A stretch of 25,702 nucleotides of DNA. It comes from a virus. This document shows, in pieces, positions 1 to 7,484 of the stretch; the first letter of the stretch is position 1; each line of letters opens with the position of its first letter. Under the pieces are notes generated by a model, which ran no database searches, had not been told where the DNA came from, and worked only from the letters and a program-made list of their open reading frames with translations. The stretch spans positions 1-25,702 of the IMG/VR virus record IMGVR_UViG_3300048444_000020. The stretch is one strand, 5' to 3'. A program made the translations under genes and the position numbers.

Positions 1-1018
1 GAATATGGGTGTCCATATTGGTGAGACTGCTGATGTAGATTCTGCACAAGATTATTCAGTAGCTTTCCGAGACGATTGGACTGACAACGTTTCCAAGATT
101 AAACTTGGTGGTGGTGTTGAATCTGGTTCTCTAGGAACTAGTGAATTTTCTACTGGTTTTGATCTATTCGAAGATGTAGAAACTGTACAAGTAGACATGT
201 TAATCGCTCCTGCTCATGCAAACAAGACTAACGGTAACACCGTTGTAAATGATCTTGTAAGTATTGCGGTAGGTCGTAAAGATTGTGTTGTAACAACTTC
301 TCCCGATAAGAGTATAGTAACAGGAACAACACCTGTAACTAGTACTACATCGTTTGCGAGTGGTTGTACTCGTTCTTCATACCTAGTTATCGATAATAAC
401 TGGTTGAAGGTTTATGACAAGTACAACGATGTTTATGTCAATATACCTGCTAACTCTAGTACCGCTGGTCTATTCGCTGGTACAGATGCAGTCGCAGCTC
501 CGTGGTTCTCTCCTGCTGGTCAGAGACGAGGTAACTACTTGGGTGTAACTGACATTATAAGCAATCCAAATAAAACACAGAGAGATACTCTGTATAAAGC
601 AGGGGTTAACCCAATTGCCAACATTCCAGGCAGTGGTGTAATCCTATTCGGTGACAAGACGTTTGAATCTCGTCCAAGTGCATTCGATCGAATTAACGTT
701 CGTAGATTGTTCCTTGTACTTGAAAGAGCGATTGCCCGTGCAGCTAAGAACGTAATGTTTGAATTCAACGATGAGTTTACTCGTGCTGAATTTACAAACA
801 TCGTAGAACCTTTACTTCGTGAAGTACAAGGTCGTAGGGGGATCACTGACTTCCGTGTCGTTTGTGACGAAACAAACAATACTCCAGCAGTCATTGATCG
901 TAATGAATTTATCGCTTCAATCTTCATTAAACCCGCCCGTTCAATTAACTTCGTAACGTTGAACTTCGTTGCAGTTAGAACTGGTGTTGAGTTTGAAGAA
1001 GTAGTTGGCACGGTATAA
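1..1018 (+). CDS. 18: Tail sheath protein gp18, C-terminal part (5' truncated by window edge)
   Basis: The reading frame is open from the first bases of the window, so this is the C-terminal ~338 residues of a larger protein (T4 gp18 is about 660 aa). The sheath forms the contractile outer cylinder of the tail. The last ~120 residues carry the typical conserved sheath C-terminus: GDKTFESRPSAFDRINVRRL, then VLERAIARAAKNVMFEFND, then TNIVEPLLREVQGRRGI, ending in VRTGVEFEEVVGTV. The middle (~residues 60-160) is Ser/Thr/Val-rich and likely a variable surface domain. The gene ends in TAA, 17 bases before the tail tube gene, which matches the T4 order 18-19-20. The internal ATG at position 5 is not taken as the real start. 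Identification is by motif recognition and gene order, both strong. Confidence 0.95.
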   Translation, partial: NMGVHIGETADVDSAQDYSVAFRDDWTDNVSKIKLGGGVESGSLGTSEFSTGFDLFEDVETVQVDMLIAPAHANKTNGNTVVNDLVSIAVGRKDCVVTTSPDKSIVTGTTPVTSTTSFASGCTRSSYLVIDNNWLKVYDKYNDVYVNIPANSSTAGLFAGTDAVAAPWFSPAGQRRGNYLGVTDIISNPNKTQRDTLYKAGVNPIANIPGSGVILFGDKTFESRPSAFDRINVRRLFLVLERAIARAAKNVMFEFNDEFTRAEFTNIVEPLLREVQGRRGITDFRVVCDETNNTPAVIDRNEFIASIFIKPARSINFVTLNFVAVRTGVEFEEVVGTV

Positions 1019-1035
1019 GGTAAGGAGAGATAAAA

Positions 1036-1563
1036 ATGGCAATATTAGGCGTAGATGATTTTAAATCAAAACTCCGTGGTGGCGGTGCTCGTCCCAATCT
1101 CTTCAAGGCAACATTGAACTTTCCTGCTTACGCTGGTGGTGATGTAGAACTATCATCATTCTTGTGTAAGACGGCAGCTCTACCAGTATCAGAAATGGCA
1201 CTGGTAACTGTACCGTTCCGTGGTCGTCAATTGAAGATTGCAGGCGATCGTACCTTTGCAAACTGGACTGTAACCATTATCAATGATACTGATTTCAGTG
1301 TACGTGATGCTATGGAACGTTGGATGAACGGTATTAATGCACATAGTGCTAATACTGGTTTAAACAACCCTGTAGATTACGAAGCAGATCTTTCTGTTGA
1401 TCAATTAGATCGTAACGGAGATGTATTGAAAACATACAACTTCCGTGGATGTTTCCCAACTAACATTGGTGAAATTGCGTTGTCTTACGAGACTAACGAT
1501 GCGATCGAAGAGTTCACAGTAGAATTTGCTATCCAGTACTGGGAGTCAAATACTACTAGTTAA
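1036..1563 (+). CDS. 19: Tail tube protein gp19
   Basis: This 175-aa protein is close to the length of T4 gp19 (about 163 aa). It polymerises into the inner tail tube through which DNA passes. It shows the tube-protein pattern: an N-terminal GGGARPNLFKATLNFP, a VPFRGRQLKIAGDRTFANW strand pair near residues 58-77, the helix with RDAMERWMNGIN near 90-101, and a C-terminal beta strand FTVEFAIQYW. The ribosome binding site AAGGAG lies 8 bases before ATG 1036. It sits directly after gp18 and is followed by a strong hairpin terminator. A second protein with the same fold signature is encoded at 10460-10951. Confidence 0.95.
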   Translation: MAILGVDDFKSKLRGGGARPNLFKATLNFPAYAGGDVELSSFLCKTAALPVSEMALVTVPFRGRQLKIAGDRTFANWTVTIINDTDFSVRDAMERWMNGINAHSANTGLNNPVDYEADLSVDQLDRNGDVLKTYNFRGCFPTNIGEIALSYETNDAIEEFTVEFAIQYWESNTTS

Positions 1564-1580
1564 TTCTAGTATACATATGA

Positions 1581-1613
1581 GTGGTAAGGGCGATTATGCC
1601 CTTACCACTTTAT
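1581..1613 (+). terminator. Rho-independent terminator after gene 19
   Basis: A perfect 11-bp stem (1581-1591 with 1598-1608, GTGGTAAGGGC paired with GCCCTTACCAC) has a 6-base loop and is followed by TTTATT. It lies between genes 19 and 20 and probably reduces read-through from the tail genes into the portal gene. Confidence 0.85.
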
Positions 1614-1631
1614 TATAAAAGGTTCTATTAT

Positions 1632-3131
1632 ATGGCAGAAGACAACAACGGATTGAAACTCTTTGGTTTTGAAATCAAAAGAGCATCAAATAAACCCAAA
1701 GAAAAACTTCCATCTATTGTTCCAACGGCTGATCCCGATGGAGCTGGATACGTTACTGCCTCTGGTTCACACTTTGGTTCATATATTGATATGGACGGTG
1801 CGGACGCTAAAGATAATACCCAACAAATTCAAAAGTATAGGGGTGTTGCACAACATCCTGAAGTCGATGCAGCTATCGAAGATATCATCAATGAGTCTGT
1901 CTCTGGTTCCCAAATGGAAGCACCAGTCGAACTCGATCTCGATAACGTAAAAGCATCTGACAAAATCAAAAAGACCATCGTTGAAGAGTTTGACCAAGTA
2001 TGTTCAATGTTGAACTTCAGTGAATTAGGTCACGATATTTTCCGTTCATGGTATGTAGATGGTAGAATCTATCACCACTTAGTCGTGAACGAATCGAACA
2101 TGAAGGCAGGTATCCAAGAGATCCGTCCTATCGATGCAGCTAAGATGCGTAAAGTTCGAGAAGTTAAGTATAAGAAAGATCCTGTAACAAGTGCGAAGAT
2201 CGTAGATAAGGTAGATGAGTTTTATATCTACCAAGAAAAAGCAGGACAACAGTCTGGTGTTAAACTAAGTCCAGACTCAGTATCGTATGTTACGTCTGGT
2301 TTACTTGATCCGTCTAGGAAACGTGTAGTATCGTTCCTACATAAAGCGATCAAACCTATCAACCAGTTACGTATGATGGAAGATTCACTAGTAATCTACC
2401 GTCTTGCACGTGCGCCTGAAAGACGTATATTCTATATCGATGTAGGTAACTTGCCTCCACAAAAGGCAGAGAAACACATGAAAGACATCATGTCTCGTTA
2501 TAGAAACAAGTTGGTCTATGATGCGAACACTGGTCAATTAAAAGATGACCGCAAACATATGTCTATGTTGGAAGACTTCTGGTTACCTCGTAAAGAAGGT
2601 GGCCGAGGTACAGAGATCTCTACTCTGCCTGGCGGTGAGAATCTTGGACAGATTGATGATATCGTCTACTTCCAGAAGAGATTGTATCGTTCATTGAACG
2701 TACCTCTATCACGTCTAGAACAAGAGGCACAGTTCTCTCTAGGTCGTGCAACAGAGATCAACAGAGACGAAGTTAAGTTCCAGAAGTTTATTGATCGTTT
2801 AAGAAAACGTTTCTCTAACTTGTTCTTGAACATCCTAAAGAAACAATTAGTATTGAAGGGTGTATGTACCGAACAAGATTGGGAAACATGGAAAAACGAT
2901 ATAACCGTTGACTACATAAAAGACAACCACTTCTCAGAACTTAAAGAAGCAGAAGTACTCAGAGAACGTTTACAGACTATGGATCAAGTATCTCAGTATG
3001 TCGGTGAATACTTCTCTAAAGAGTGGGTATGGAAAAATGTATTACAAATGCAAGAAGACGAAGTTGAGAATATTCTGAAACAGATCGCAATTGAATCTAA
3101 TGCAGAGACAGGTAATGAAGATGAATTTTAA
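1632..3131 (+). CDS. 20: Portal vertex protein gp20
   Basis: This 499-aa protein is the dodecameric portal that nucleates prohead assembly and carries the packaging motor and neck. Gp20 signatures are visible: YRGVAQHPEVDAAIEDIINE near residue 45, RRIFYIDVGNLPPQKAEKHM about midway, the stretch TEISTLPGGENLGQIDDI, and NVPLSRLEQE followed by FSLGRATEINRDEVKFQKFI. The frame extends upstream to a GTG at 1581, but that codon is the first base of a terminator stem. ATG 1632, preceded by AAAAGG at 9 bases, is chosen instead and matches the family length. It is followed 15 bases later by the gp67 homologue. Confidence 0.96.
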   Translation: MAEDNNGLKLFGFEIKRASNKPKEKLPSIVPTADPDGAGYVTASGSHFGSYIDMDGADAKDNTQQIQKYRGVAQHPEVDAAIEDIINESVSGSQMEAPVELDLDNVKASDKIKKTIVEEFDQVCSMLNFSELGHDIFRSWYVDGRIYHHLVVNESNMKAGIQEIRPIDAAKMRKVREVKYKKDPVTSAKIVDKVDEFYIYQEKAGQQSGVKLSPDSVSYVTSGLLDPSRKRVVSFLHKAIKPINQLRMMEDSLVIYRLARAPERRIFYIDVGNLPPQKAEKHMKDIMSRYRNKLVYDANTGQLKDDRKHMSMLEDFWLPRKEGGRGTEISTLPGGENLGQIDDIVYFQKRLYRSLNVPLSRLEQEAQFSLGRATEINRDEVKFQKFIDRLRKRFSNLFLNILKKQLVLKGVCTEQDWETWKNDITVDYIKDNHFSELKEAEVLRERLQTMDQVSQYVGEYFSKEWVWKNVLQMQEDEVENILKQIAIESNAETGNEDEF

Positions 3132-3146
3132 TATAGGAGTAAAATA

Positions 3147-3521
3147 ATGAGTGAAGTAGAAAATGCAGTGGATGTTGAAACACCACCAGAACCAACTCAA
3201 ATGGAACTGAATCTAAGCAATTTTGTTGATGCGATTCAGGCATCGAACTTTAATAATGCATCTGATCTATTCAATGATATGTTGAGTAGTAAAGTTGATG
3301 ATGCAATTGAAGCGGAGAAAGTATCCGTTGCAAACAACATGTTCAACGGTGGGGAACCATCTGAAGAAGAAGTTGAAGAGTTCTCATTCGATGAAGCTGA
3401 GACAGAAGAAGTCGAAGATGGCGAAGAAGACGGTTTTGAGAACGCAGAAGCGGTAGAAGACCACGATGACGTGGAATATCAGACCGAAGAAGAACCAGAA
3501 GTCGAAGAAGACTTAGATTAA
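3147..3521 (+). CDS. 67: Prohead core protein gp67-like
   Basis: This small acidic protein (124 aa; T4 gp67 is 80 aa) belongs to the prohead scaffold core and is normally degraded by the gp21 protease. The region around residues 22-70 follows the T4 gp67 pattern: a short helix with DAIQASNFNNASDLFNDM, then DDAIEAEKVSVANNMFNGGE. It then becomes almost entirely Glu/Asp to the C-terminus. The position between 20 and the 68/21 pair is the T4 order. It has the ribosome binding site AGGAG before ATG 3147. It is longer than the T4 protein because of an extended acidic tail. Confidence 0.88.
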   Translation: MSEVENAVDVETPPEPTQMELNLSNFVDAIQASNFNNASDLFNDMLSSKVDDAIEAEKVSVANNMFNGGEPSEEEVEEFSFDEAETEEVEDGEEDGFENAEAVEDHDDVEYQTEEEPEVEEDLD

Positions 3522-3544
3522 TTCATTATAAAAAACTTCATTTG

Positions 3545-3552
3545 TATAAATA
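3545..3552 (+). promoter_or_regulatory. T4-type late promoter (TATAAATA) for 68-21-22-23
   Basis: An exact match to the T4 late -10 element TATAAATA lies in the 58-base gap after gene 67. No TTGACA-like -35 sits 17 bases upstream, as expected for a gp55-dependent late promoter. The expected start near 3558 would drive the prohead protease, scaffold and major capsid genes. Confidence 0.85.
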
Positions 3553-3579
3553 AATGTACGTAAAAGGAAAATACTTGTA

Positions 3580-3810
3580 GTGAAAACATTTAAACAGATC
3601 CGAGAAAAAAAGTCGTCCAAGTATAAGGGGAAACCTGTGTACTCGGCAAAGACTACTGGATCTATAAAGGTTCCTGTGGTAATAGTAAAGGAACCTAAAG
3701 GTTACTGTGTTTACATAGACGGTGACAAATTAGATGTATTCAAAACAGAATCAGAGGCAATGAAGACTCTGAAGACAACAGTTAAATCACTAGGTGGTAA
3801 ACTCAAATGA
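3580..3810 (+). CDS. 68: Putative prohead core protein gp68-like (short)
   Basis: This 76-aa basic protein begins with GTG 3580, preceded by AAAAGGA. It lies between gp67 and gp21, exactly where T4 has gene 68 (141 aa). The call rests mainly on position, small size and the N-terminal MKTFKQIREKKS, because little clear sequence identity is visible. The second half (VVIVKEPKGYCVYIDGDKLD) looks like a compact beta-rich module followed by a helix. Its stop overlaps the start of gene 21 (ATGA), so the two are probably translationally coupled. It could instead be an unrelated small gene that has replaced 68. Confidence 0.6.
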   Translation: MKTFKQIREKKSSKYKGKPVYSAKTTGSIKVPVVIVKEPKGYCVYIDGDKLDVFKTESEAMKTLKTTVKSLGGKLK

Positions 3811-4466
3811 AGTTAATAAGTGAATTTAGAGAAAACGATCTTCAGTGTATCGTTGAGAAGAAAGAAGATGGCGAGAAGAATTACGTCATTGAAGGAATCT
3901 TCATACAAACAGAATCAAAGAACAGAAATGGACGTGTATACCCAAAACCTATTATGGAAAAGGCAGTGGGTACATATGTCGATCAACAAGTTTCTAAGAA
4001 ACGTGCGGTAGGGGAATTAAATCACCCCGAAGGGCCGACCGTTAACTTAGACAAGGTTTCGCACCTTATCACGGATCTCAGATTTGAGGGAAATGATGTG
4101 GTCGGAAAGGCACAAATATTGGATACTCCAATGGGTAAGATTGTTAAAGGTCTCCTTGATGGTGGTGTACAATTGGGTGTGTCAACTCGTGGTATGGGAA
4201 GTCTGGAACAAAGAAATGGCGCTATGTACGTCAAAGACGACTTTATTCTTAGTACGGTAGATATCGTACAAGATCCATCTGCACCAGATGCTTTCGTCAA
4301 TGGAATTATGGAAGGTGTAGATTGGGTTTGGAATAACGGCATTTTGGAACCTCAGATTATTGAAGATATAGAGACTGAAATTAAAACCGCACCGAAAGCG
4401 TTTCGTCCAGAAGTGCAAATTCGTGAGTTTAAAAATTTCCTCTCGTTAATCAAATCTAGTATATAA
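3807..4466 (+). CDS. 21: Prohead maturation protease gp21
   Basis: This 219-aa serine protease of the T4 prohead protease family cleaves scaffold and capsid proteins inside the prohead and then degrades itself. Family hallmarks are the NRNGRVYPKPIMEKAV segment (39-54), the catalytic histidine H73 in GELNHPEGP, and the catalytic serine S126 in LGVSTRGMGSL. DPSAPDAF follows near residue 156. The start codon overlaps the previous stop (ATGA). Neighbours are its expected substrates: gp67, gp68, gp22 and gp23. Confidence 0.95.
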   Translation: MKLISEFRENDLQCIVEKKEDGEKNYVIEGIFIQTESKNRNGRVYPKPIMEKAVGTYVDQQVSKKRAVGELNHPEGPTVNLDKVSHLITDLRFEGNDVVGKAQILDTPMGKIVKGLLDGGVQLGVSTRGMGSLEQRNGAMYVKDDFILSTVDIVQDPSAPDAFVNGIMEGVDWVWNNGILEPQIIEDIETEIKTAPKAFRPEVQIREFKNFLSLIKSSI

Positions 4467-4475
4467 GGAGTCACT

Positions 4476-5531
4476 ATGACTGAAGAAAATAAAGTCGGAG
4501 TTGAACTTCACGATGAAATTGATAACGAAATCGTGGAGGAAACTCTCGAAGAAGCACAAGCACCTACTCCAAAGGGCAAACCAGATCCAGAGGCAACTAC
4601 TGAACCTGAATCTATTGCATCCGTGGACAAAGCTGCTGACGCTACTAGTAAAACTGCCCCACCTACACCAAAAACTAAAGCTGGTGTAATTAGTGCGATG
4701 GTTGACAAAATGCAGAAGATGGCGAAAGCAGATCTTCAAAGCATGTATCAATCAGTGCATAAAGAGTCAGTTGAATTAGAAGCGGACGAAGTGGTTGCAG
4801 AAACTACCGATACAACTTCCGAGTTGGATGCGTTGGTAGAATCTGAAGCAACTTTGTCAGAAGAGTTCAAAGAGAAAACTGCTGTTATCTTTGAGGCTGC
4901 TGTTAAGTCTAAACTATCAGAAGAAGTTGATCGTTTAGAGTCACAGTACAAAGAAGAACTTGCTGAAGAAGTATCATCTATTAAAGGTGATCTTGTTGAG
5001 AAAGTAGATTCTTACCTCAACTATGTGGTTGAATCTTGGATGGAAGATAACAAGGTTGCGGTACAGAACGGTCTCCGTACTGAAATCGCAGAAACTTTCA
5101 TGGACAAAATGAAGGATCTCTTTACTGAGTCTTACATTGAAGTTCCTGAATCTAAAGTTGACCTAGTTGACGAACTGGCAGAACAGGTAACTGAGTTGGA
5201 AGAAAAACTTAACTCAACAACTGGTAACGCTATTAAGTTGGCAGAAGAACTTGAAGTAATGAAGCGTGATTCTATCATCGCTGAAGCTGCTAAAGGTTTA
5301 GCTGACACCCAAGTAGAGAAATTACACGGACTTATCGAAGGTATCGATTTTGATGACGAGGAATCGTTTTCTAAGAAAGTTGGTATCGTAGTAGAGTCAC
5401 ATTTCTCAGCACAAAAAGAAACAAGCGTAGTAAGCGAAGACGTTGAAGTTGAAGATGATGCAGATACAACTGTAGAACTATCTTCTTCAATGGATGCGTA
5501 TGTTAACGCTATTAAGAAAACTATTAAGTAA
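4476..5531 (+). CDS. 22: Prohead scaffold core protein gp22
   Basis: This 351-aa, highly charged, acidic and helix-rich protein sits between the protease and the major capsid protein. It is the major internal scaffold of the prohead and is removed by gp21 during maturation (T4 gp22 is about 269 aa). Residues 1-70 are low-complexity and Pro/Thr-rich. The rest is Glu/Lys-rich and predicted coiled coil, for example VDELAEQVTELEEKLNS. Identification combines gene order with composition. AAGGAG precedes ATG 4476 and gene 23 begins 11 bases after the stop. Confidence 0.9.
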   Translation: MTEENKVGVELHDEIDNEIVEETLEEAQAPTPKGKPDPEATTEPESIASVDKAADATSKTAPPTPKTKAGVISAMVDKMQKMAKADLQSMYQSVHKESVELEADEVVAETTDTTSELDALVESEATLSEEFKEKTAVIFEAAVKSKLSEEVDRLESQYKEELAEEVSSIKGDLVEKVDSYLNYVVESWMEDNKVAVQNGLRTEIAETFMDKMKDLFTESYIEVPESKVDLVDELAEQVTELEEKLNSTTGNAIKLAEELEVMKRDSIIAEAAKGLADTQVEKLHGLIEGIDFDDEESFSKKVGIVVESHFSAQKETSVVSEDVEVEDDADTTVELSSSMDAYVNAIKKTIK

Positions 5532-5542
5532 GGAATAATAAA

Positions 5543-6862
5543 ATGCAACAATCTTACGATCAATTAATCGAAAAGTGGTCACCAGTACTTAACGAAAGTT
5601 CTGCTGGTGAAATTAAAGATCACCACCGTAAAGCGGTAACTGCTGCTATTCTTGAGAACCAAGAAAAAGCAATGGCAGAAGCCCGTCAAGCTGAATCTGG
5701 ATTTATGACAGAAGCAGCTCCTGCTGGTGCTAACACAGGTTCAATCGGTACATGGGATCCAGTTTTGATCTCACTAGTTCGCCGTGCGATGCCTAATCTA
5801 ATCGCATACGATGTATGTGGTGTACAACCTATGAACGGCCCAACTGGTCTCATCTTTGCGATGAAATCACGTTACGGTGCTGGTTCAACTTCATCACGTG
5901 AAGCTCTGTTCAACGAAGCAGAAACTAACTTCTCTGGTGTAGGTACTCATGACTCAGATAACGTATCTGGTTTCAACGGAATCGCCCCTGCTGGTGACTC
6001 TGCTGATGCACTACGTGCTGGTGGAGCAGGAACAGGTGATACTACTGCCAATATGGAAGCATATGGTTCAAGTGGTGGAGCTGCGTTCGAAGAAATGGGA
6101 TTCACCATTGAGAAGCAAACTGTAACTGCAAAGTCACGTGCTCTTAAAGCTGAATACTCACTAGAACTTGCTCAAGACCTTAAAGCAATCCACGGTCTTG
6201 ACGCTGAAACTGAACTTGCGAATATTCTTTCAACTGAGATCCTTGCGGAAATCAACCGTGAAGTTATTCGTACAATCAATACTCAAGCGAAAACTGGTTG
6301 TCTACAAGCTAACGTTACTAAGAATGGTATCTTTAACTTGTCTTCAGACGCTGACGGACGTTGGAGTGCTGAGAAGTTCAAAGGTCTAGTAGTACAGATC
6401 GACCGTGAATGTAATGTCATTGCTAAAGAAACAAGACGTGGAAAAGGTAACGTAGTTATCTGTTCTTCTGACGTTGCTACTGCATTGTCTGCTTCAGGTA
6501 TGCTTGACTACTCACCTGCTATGTCAACTCAATTGCAAGTTGATGACACTGGTAATACTTTTGCTGGTACTTTAGGTGGACGTATTAAAGTATACATCGA
6601 TCCATATGCACAAACTGACTACATCACAGTAGGTTATAAGGGTACTAACACTTATGACTCTGGTGTATTCTACTGCCCATATGTACCGTTACAAATGGTT
6701 AAAGCAGTTGGTGAAGATACTTTCCAACCAAAAATCGGTTTCAAAACTCGATATGGTATGGCAAGTAACCCATACGTGGGTTCAACACCTACTGACGGTT
6801 TGGCTGCTGCTAAATCTAACCAGTACTACCGTATCTTCCGTGTGGACAACATCCTCACATAA
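5543..6862 (+). CDS. 23: Major capsid protein gp23
   Basis: This 439-aa HK97-fold protein is the main shell protein of T4-like heads. Signatures include WDPVLISLVRRAMPNLIAYD near residue 70, VCGVQPMNGPTGLIFAMKSR, EMGFTIEKQTVTAKSRALKA, and near the C-terminus FKTRYGMASNPY. An N-terminal delta region precedes a likely gp21 cleavage site (hydrophobic-x-Glu), predicted after E57 in FMTE/AAP. Mature protein would be about 382 aa. It starts with ATG 5543 after TAAGGAA. No gene 24 vertex protein follows it, unlike T4. A very strong terminator lies 41 bases after the stop. Confidence 0.97.
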   Translation: MQQSYDQLIEKWSPVLNESSAGEIKDHHRKAVTAAILENQEKAMAEARQAESGFMTEAAPAGANTGSIGTWDPVLISLVRRAMPNLIAYDVCGVQPMNGPTGLIFAMKSRYGAGSTSSREALFNEAETNFSGVGTHDSDNVSGFNGIAPAGDSADALRAGGAGTGDTTANMEAYGSSGGAAFEEMGFTIEKQTVTAKSRALKAEYSLELAQDLKAIHGLDAETELANILSTEILAEINREVIRTINTQAKTGCLQANVTKNGIFNLSSDADGRWSAEKFKGLVVQIDRECNVIAKETRRGKGNVVICSSDVATALSASGMLDYSPAMSTQLQVDDTGNTFAGTLGGRIKVYIDPYAQTDYITVGYKGTNTYDSGVFYCPYVPLQMVKAVGEDTFQPKIGFKTRYGMASNPYVGSTPTDGLAAAKSNQYYRIFRVDNILT

Positions 6863-6902
6863 GGTATATAAAAATAAGAGTAGGGTTAACCTACCACATT
6901 TT

Positions 6903-6929
6903 AAGGGACTCTTCGGAGTCCCTTTTTTT
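6903..6929 (+). terminator. Strong terminator after gene 23 (UUCG loop)
   Basis: A nine-bp perfect stem (AAGGGACTC, 6903-6911, with 6916-6924) is closed by a stable TTCG tetraloop and followed by a T-run to 6929. A weaker 5-bp hairpin (6880-6894) precedes it. Confidence 0.95.
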
Positions 6930-6934
6930 ATGTG

Positions 6935-6942
6935 TATAAATA
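6935..6942 (+). promoter_or_regulatory. Late promoter for the lipoprotein gene
   Basis: An exact TATAAATA begins six bases after the gene 23 terminator, isolating the next gene as its own late unit. The ~90-base leader that follows holds a small inverted repeat (TTGTTC 6946-6951 with GAACAA 6959-6964). Confidence 0.8.
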
Positions 6943-7041
6943 AGTTTGTTCACGAACTGAACAACGTAGTAAAGTCGGTATTACTGCACGGTATTATCGG
7001 GGTCTCTGGTTATCCAGTAATCTAGAAAACAGGAGAGTACT

Positions 7042-7248
7042 ATGCGTATCATTGCAATTGCATTCGCATTAGTTTTGTCTGCTTGTTCCACCGTTGATGC
7101 AACCATTGACGGTACTGGTGGTGTTATTAAAGGTGTCGGTTCAGATGTCTTTGGTGTTACCGCAGGCGTATTGGATGTAACATCTAATCTTATTAAAGAT
7201 GTTGCAGACAAGACTGGAACTGCCGCAACTAAGCCAGAAGAAGAGTAA
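7042..7248 (+). CDS. Small lipoprotein, function unknown
   Basis: This 68-aa protein has a short signal peptide (residues 2-14, hydrophobic, one Arg) and a lipobox LSAC with the lipid-accepting cysteine at C15. Serine at the next position favours the outer membrane in enterobacterial rules. The mature part is Gly/Val/Thr-rich with alternating VGSDVFGV and VLDVTSNL motifs, then a charged C-terminus ending KPEEE. Size and style recall entericidin-like or Rz1-like small lipoproteins, but no family can be assigned. It has a good ribosome binding site (AGGAGAG) and is flanked by its own late promoter and terminator. Plausible roles, all inference, are lysis (outer-membrane spanin subunit) or envelope change and superinfection exclusion late in infection. 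Confidence 0.75.
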   Translation: MRIIAIAFALVLSACSTVDATIDGTGGVIKGVGSDVFGVTAGVLDVTSNLIKDVADKTGTAATKPEEE

Positions 7249-7252
7249 AAGG

Positions 7253-7278
7253 AAAGGGGACTTCATGTCCCCTTTTTT
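7253..7278 (+). terminator. Terminator after the lipoprotein gene
   Basis: The stem GGGGAC (7256-7261) pairs with GTCCCC (7267-7272) over a TTCAT loop and is extended by AAA/TTT pairs. A run of six T ends at 7278. Confidence 0.9.
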
Positions 7279-7330
7279 ATGGACATTATCTGGTCATTTG
7301 TTTAGAAGATTGTCCGTTTAAATGGGACAT

Positions 7331-7353
7331 AAAAAAACCCCACCGAAGTGGGG
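7331..7353 (-). terminator. Terminator of the tRNA-Gly unit
   Basis: Read on the minus strand, the stem CCCCAC pairs with GTGGGG over a TTCG loop and is followed by seven T. It lies 16 bases beyond the encoded CCA end of the tRNA. There is no T-run on the plus strand, so it acts for the minus strand only. Confidence 0.92.
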
Positions 7354-7369
7354 CGAGAGAGATTTAATT

Positions 7370-7441
7370 TGGAGCGGAGCAGAGGACTTGAACCTCCATC
7401 TTTAGGTTGGACACCTAACGTAATCGTTATACCAACTCCGC
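7370..7441 (-). tRNA. tRNA-Gly, anticodon UCC (atypical loop)
   Basis: This is a 72-base cloverleaf. The 7-bp acceptor stem is GCGGAGT/GCTCCGC (last pair T-G), with discriminator T and an encoded CCA at 7370-7372. The perfect 5-bp anticodon stem is TTAGG/CCTAA around loop TGTCCAA, giving anticodon TCC. The T arm is GGAGG/CCTCT with loop TTCAAGT. The acceptor end, discriminator and anticodon resemble the tRNA-Gly(UCC) of E. coli and T4. Two oddities stand out: base 33 is G where U is nearly universal, and the D arm is short (GTA/TAC, loop TAACGAT) without the usual GG. It is transcribed alone from its own promoter to its own terminator. It may be a variant working tRNA, or one that is decaying or reused. 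Confidence 0.88.
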
Positions 7442-7454
7442 ATAATATGTATAT

Positions 7455-7484
7455 ATTATACCATAAATCTTAGGTCAATGTCAA
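7455..7484 (-). promoter_or_regulatory. sigma70 promoter of tRNA-Gly
   Basis: On the minus strand, TTGACA (7484-7479), an 18-base spacer and TATAAT (7460-7455) are preceded by TGG (extended -10). The expected start is about 7 bases before the tRNA 5' end. The stop codon TGA (7483-7481) of the ParB-like gene lies inside the -35 box. Confidence 0.85.

Noticed and set aside
535-1011. 158-aa open frame on the minus strand within gene 18
   Set aside because: It is fully antisense to a conserved sheath region, with no ribosome binding site and no plausible domain.
1581-1631. GTG 1581 as a longer start for the portal gene
   Set aside because: It is the first base of a perfect terminator stem and lacks a ribosome binding site; ATG 1632 has both spacing and family agreement.
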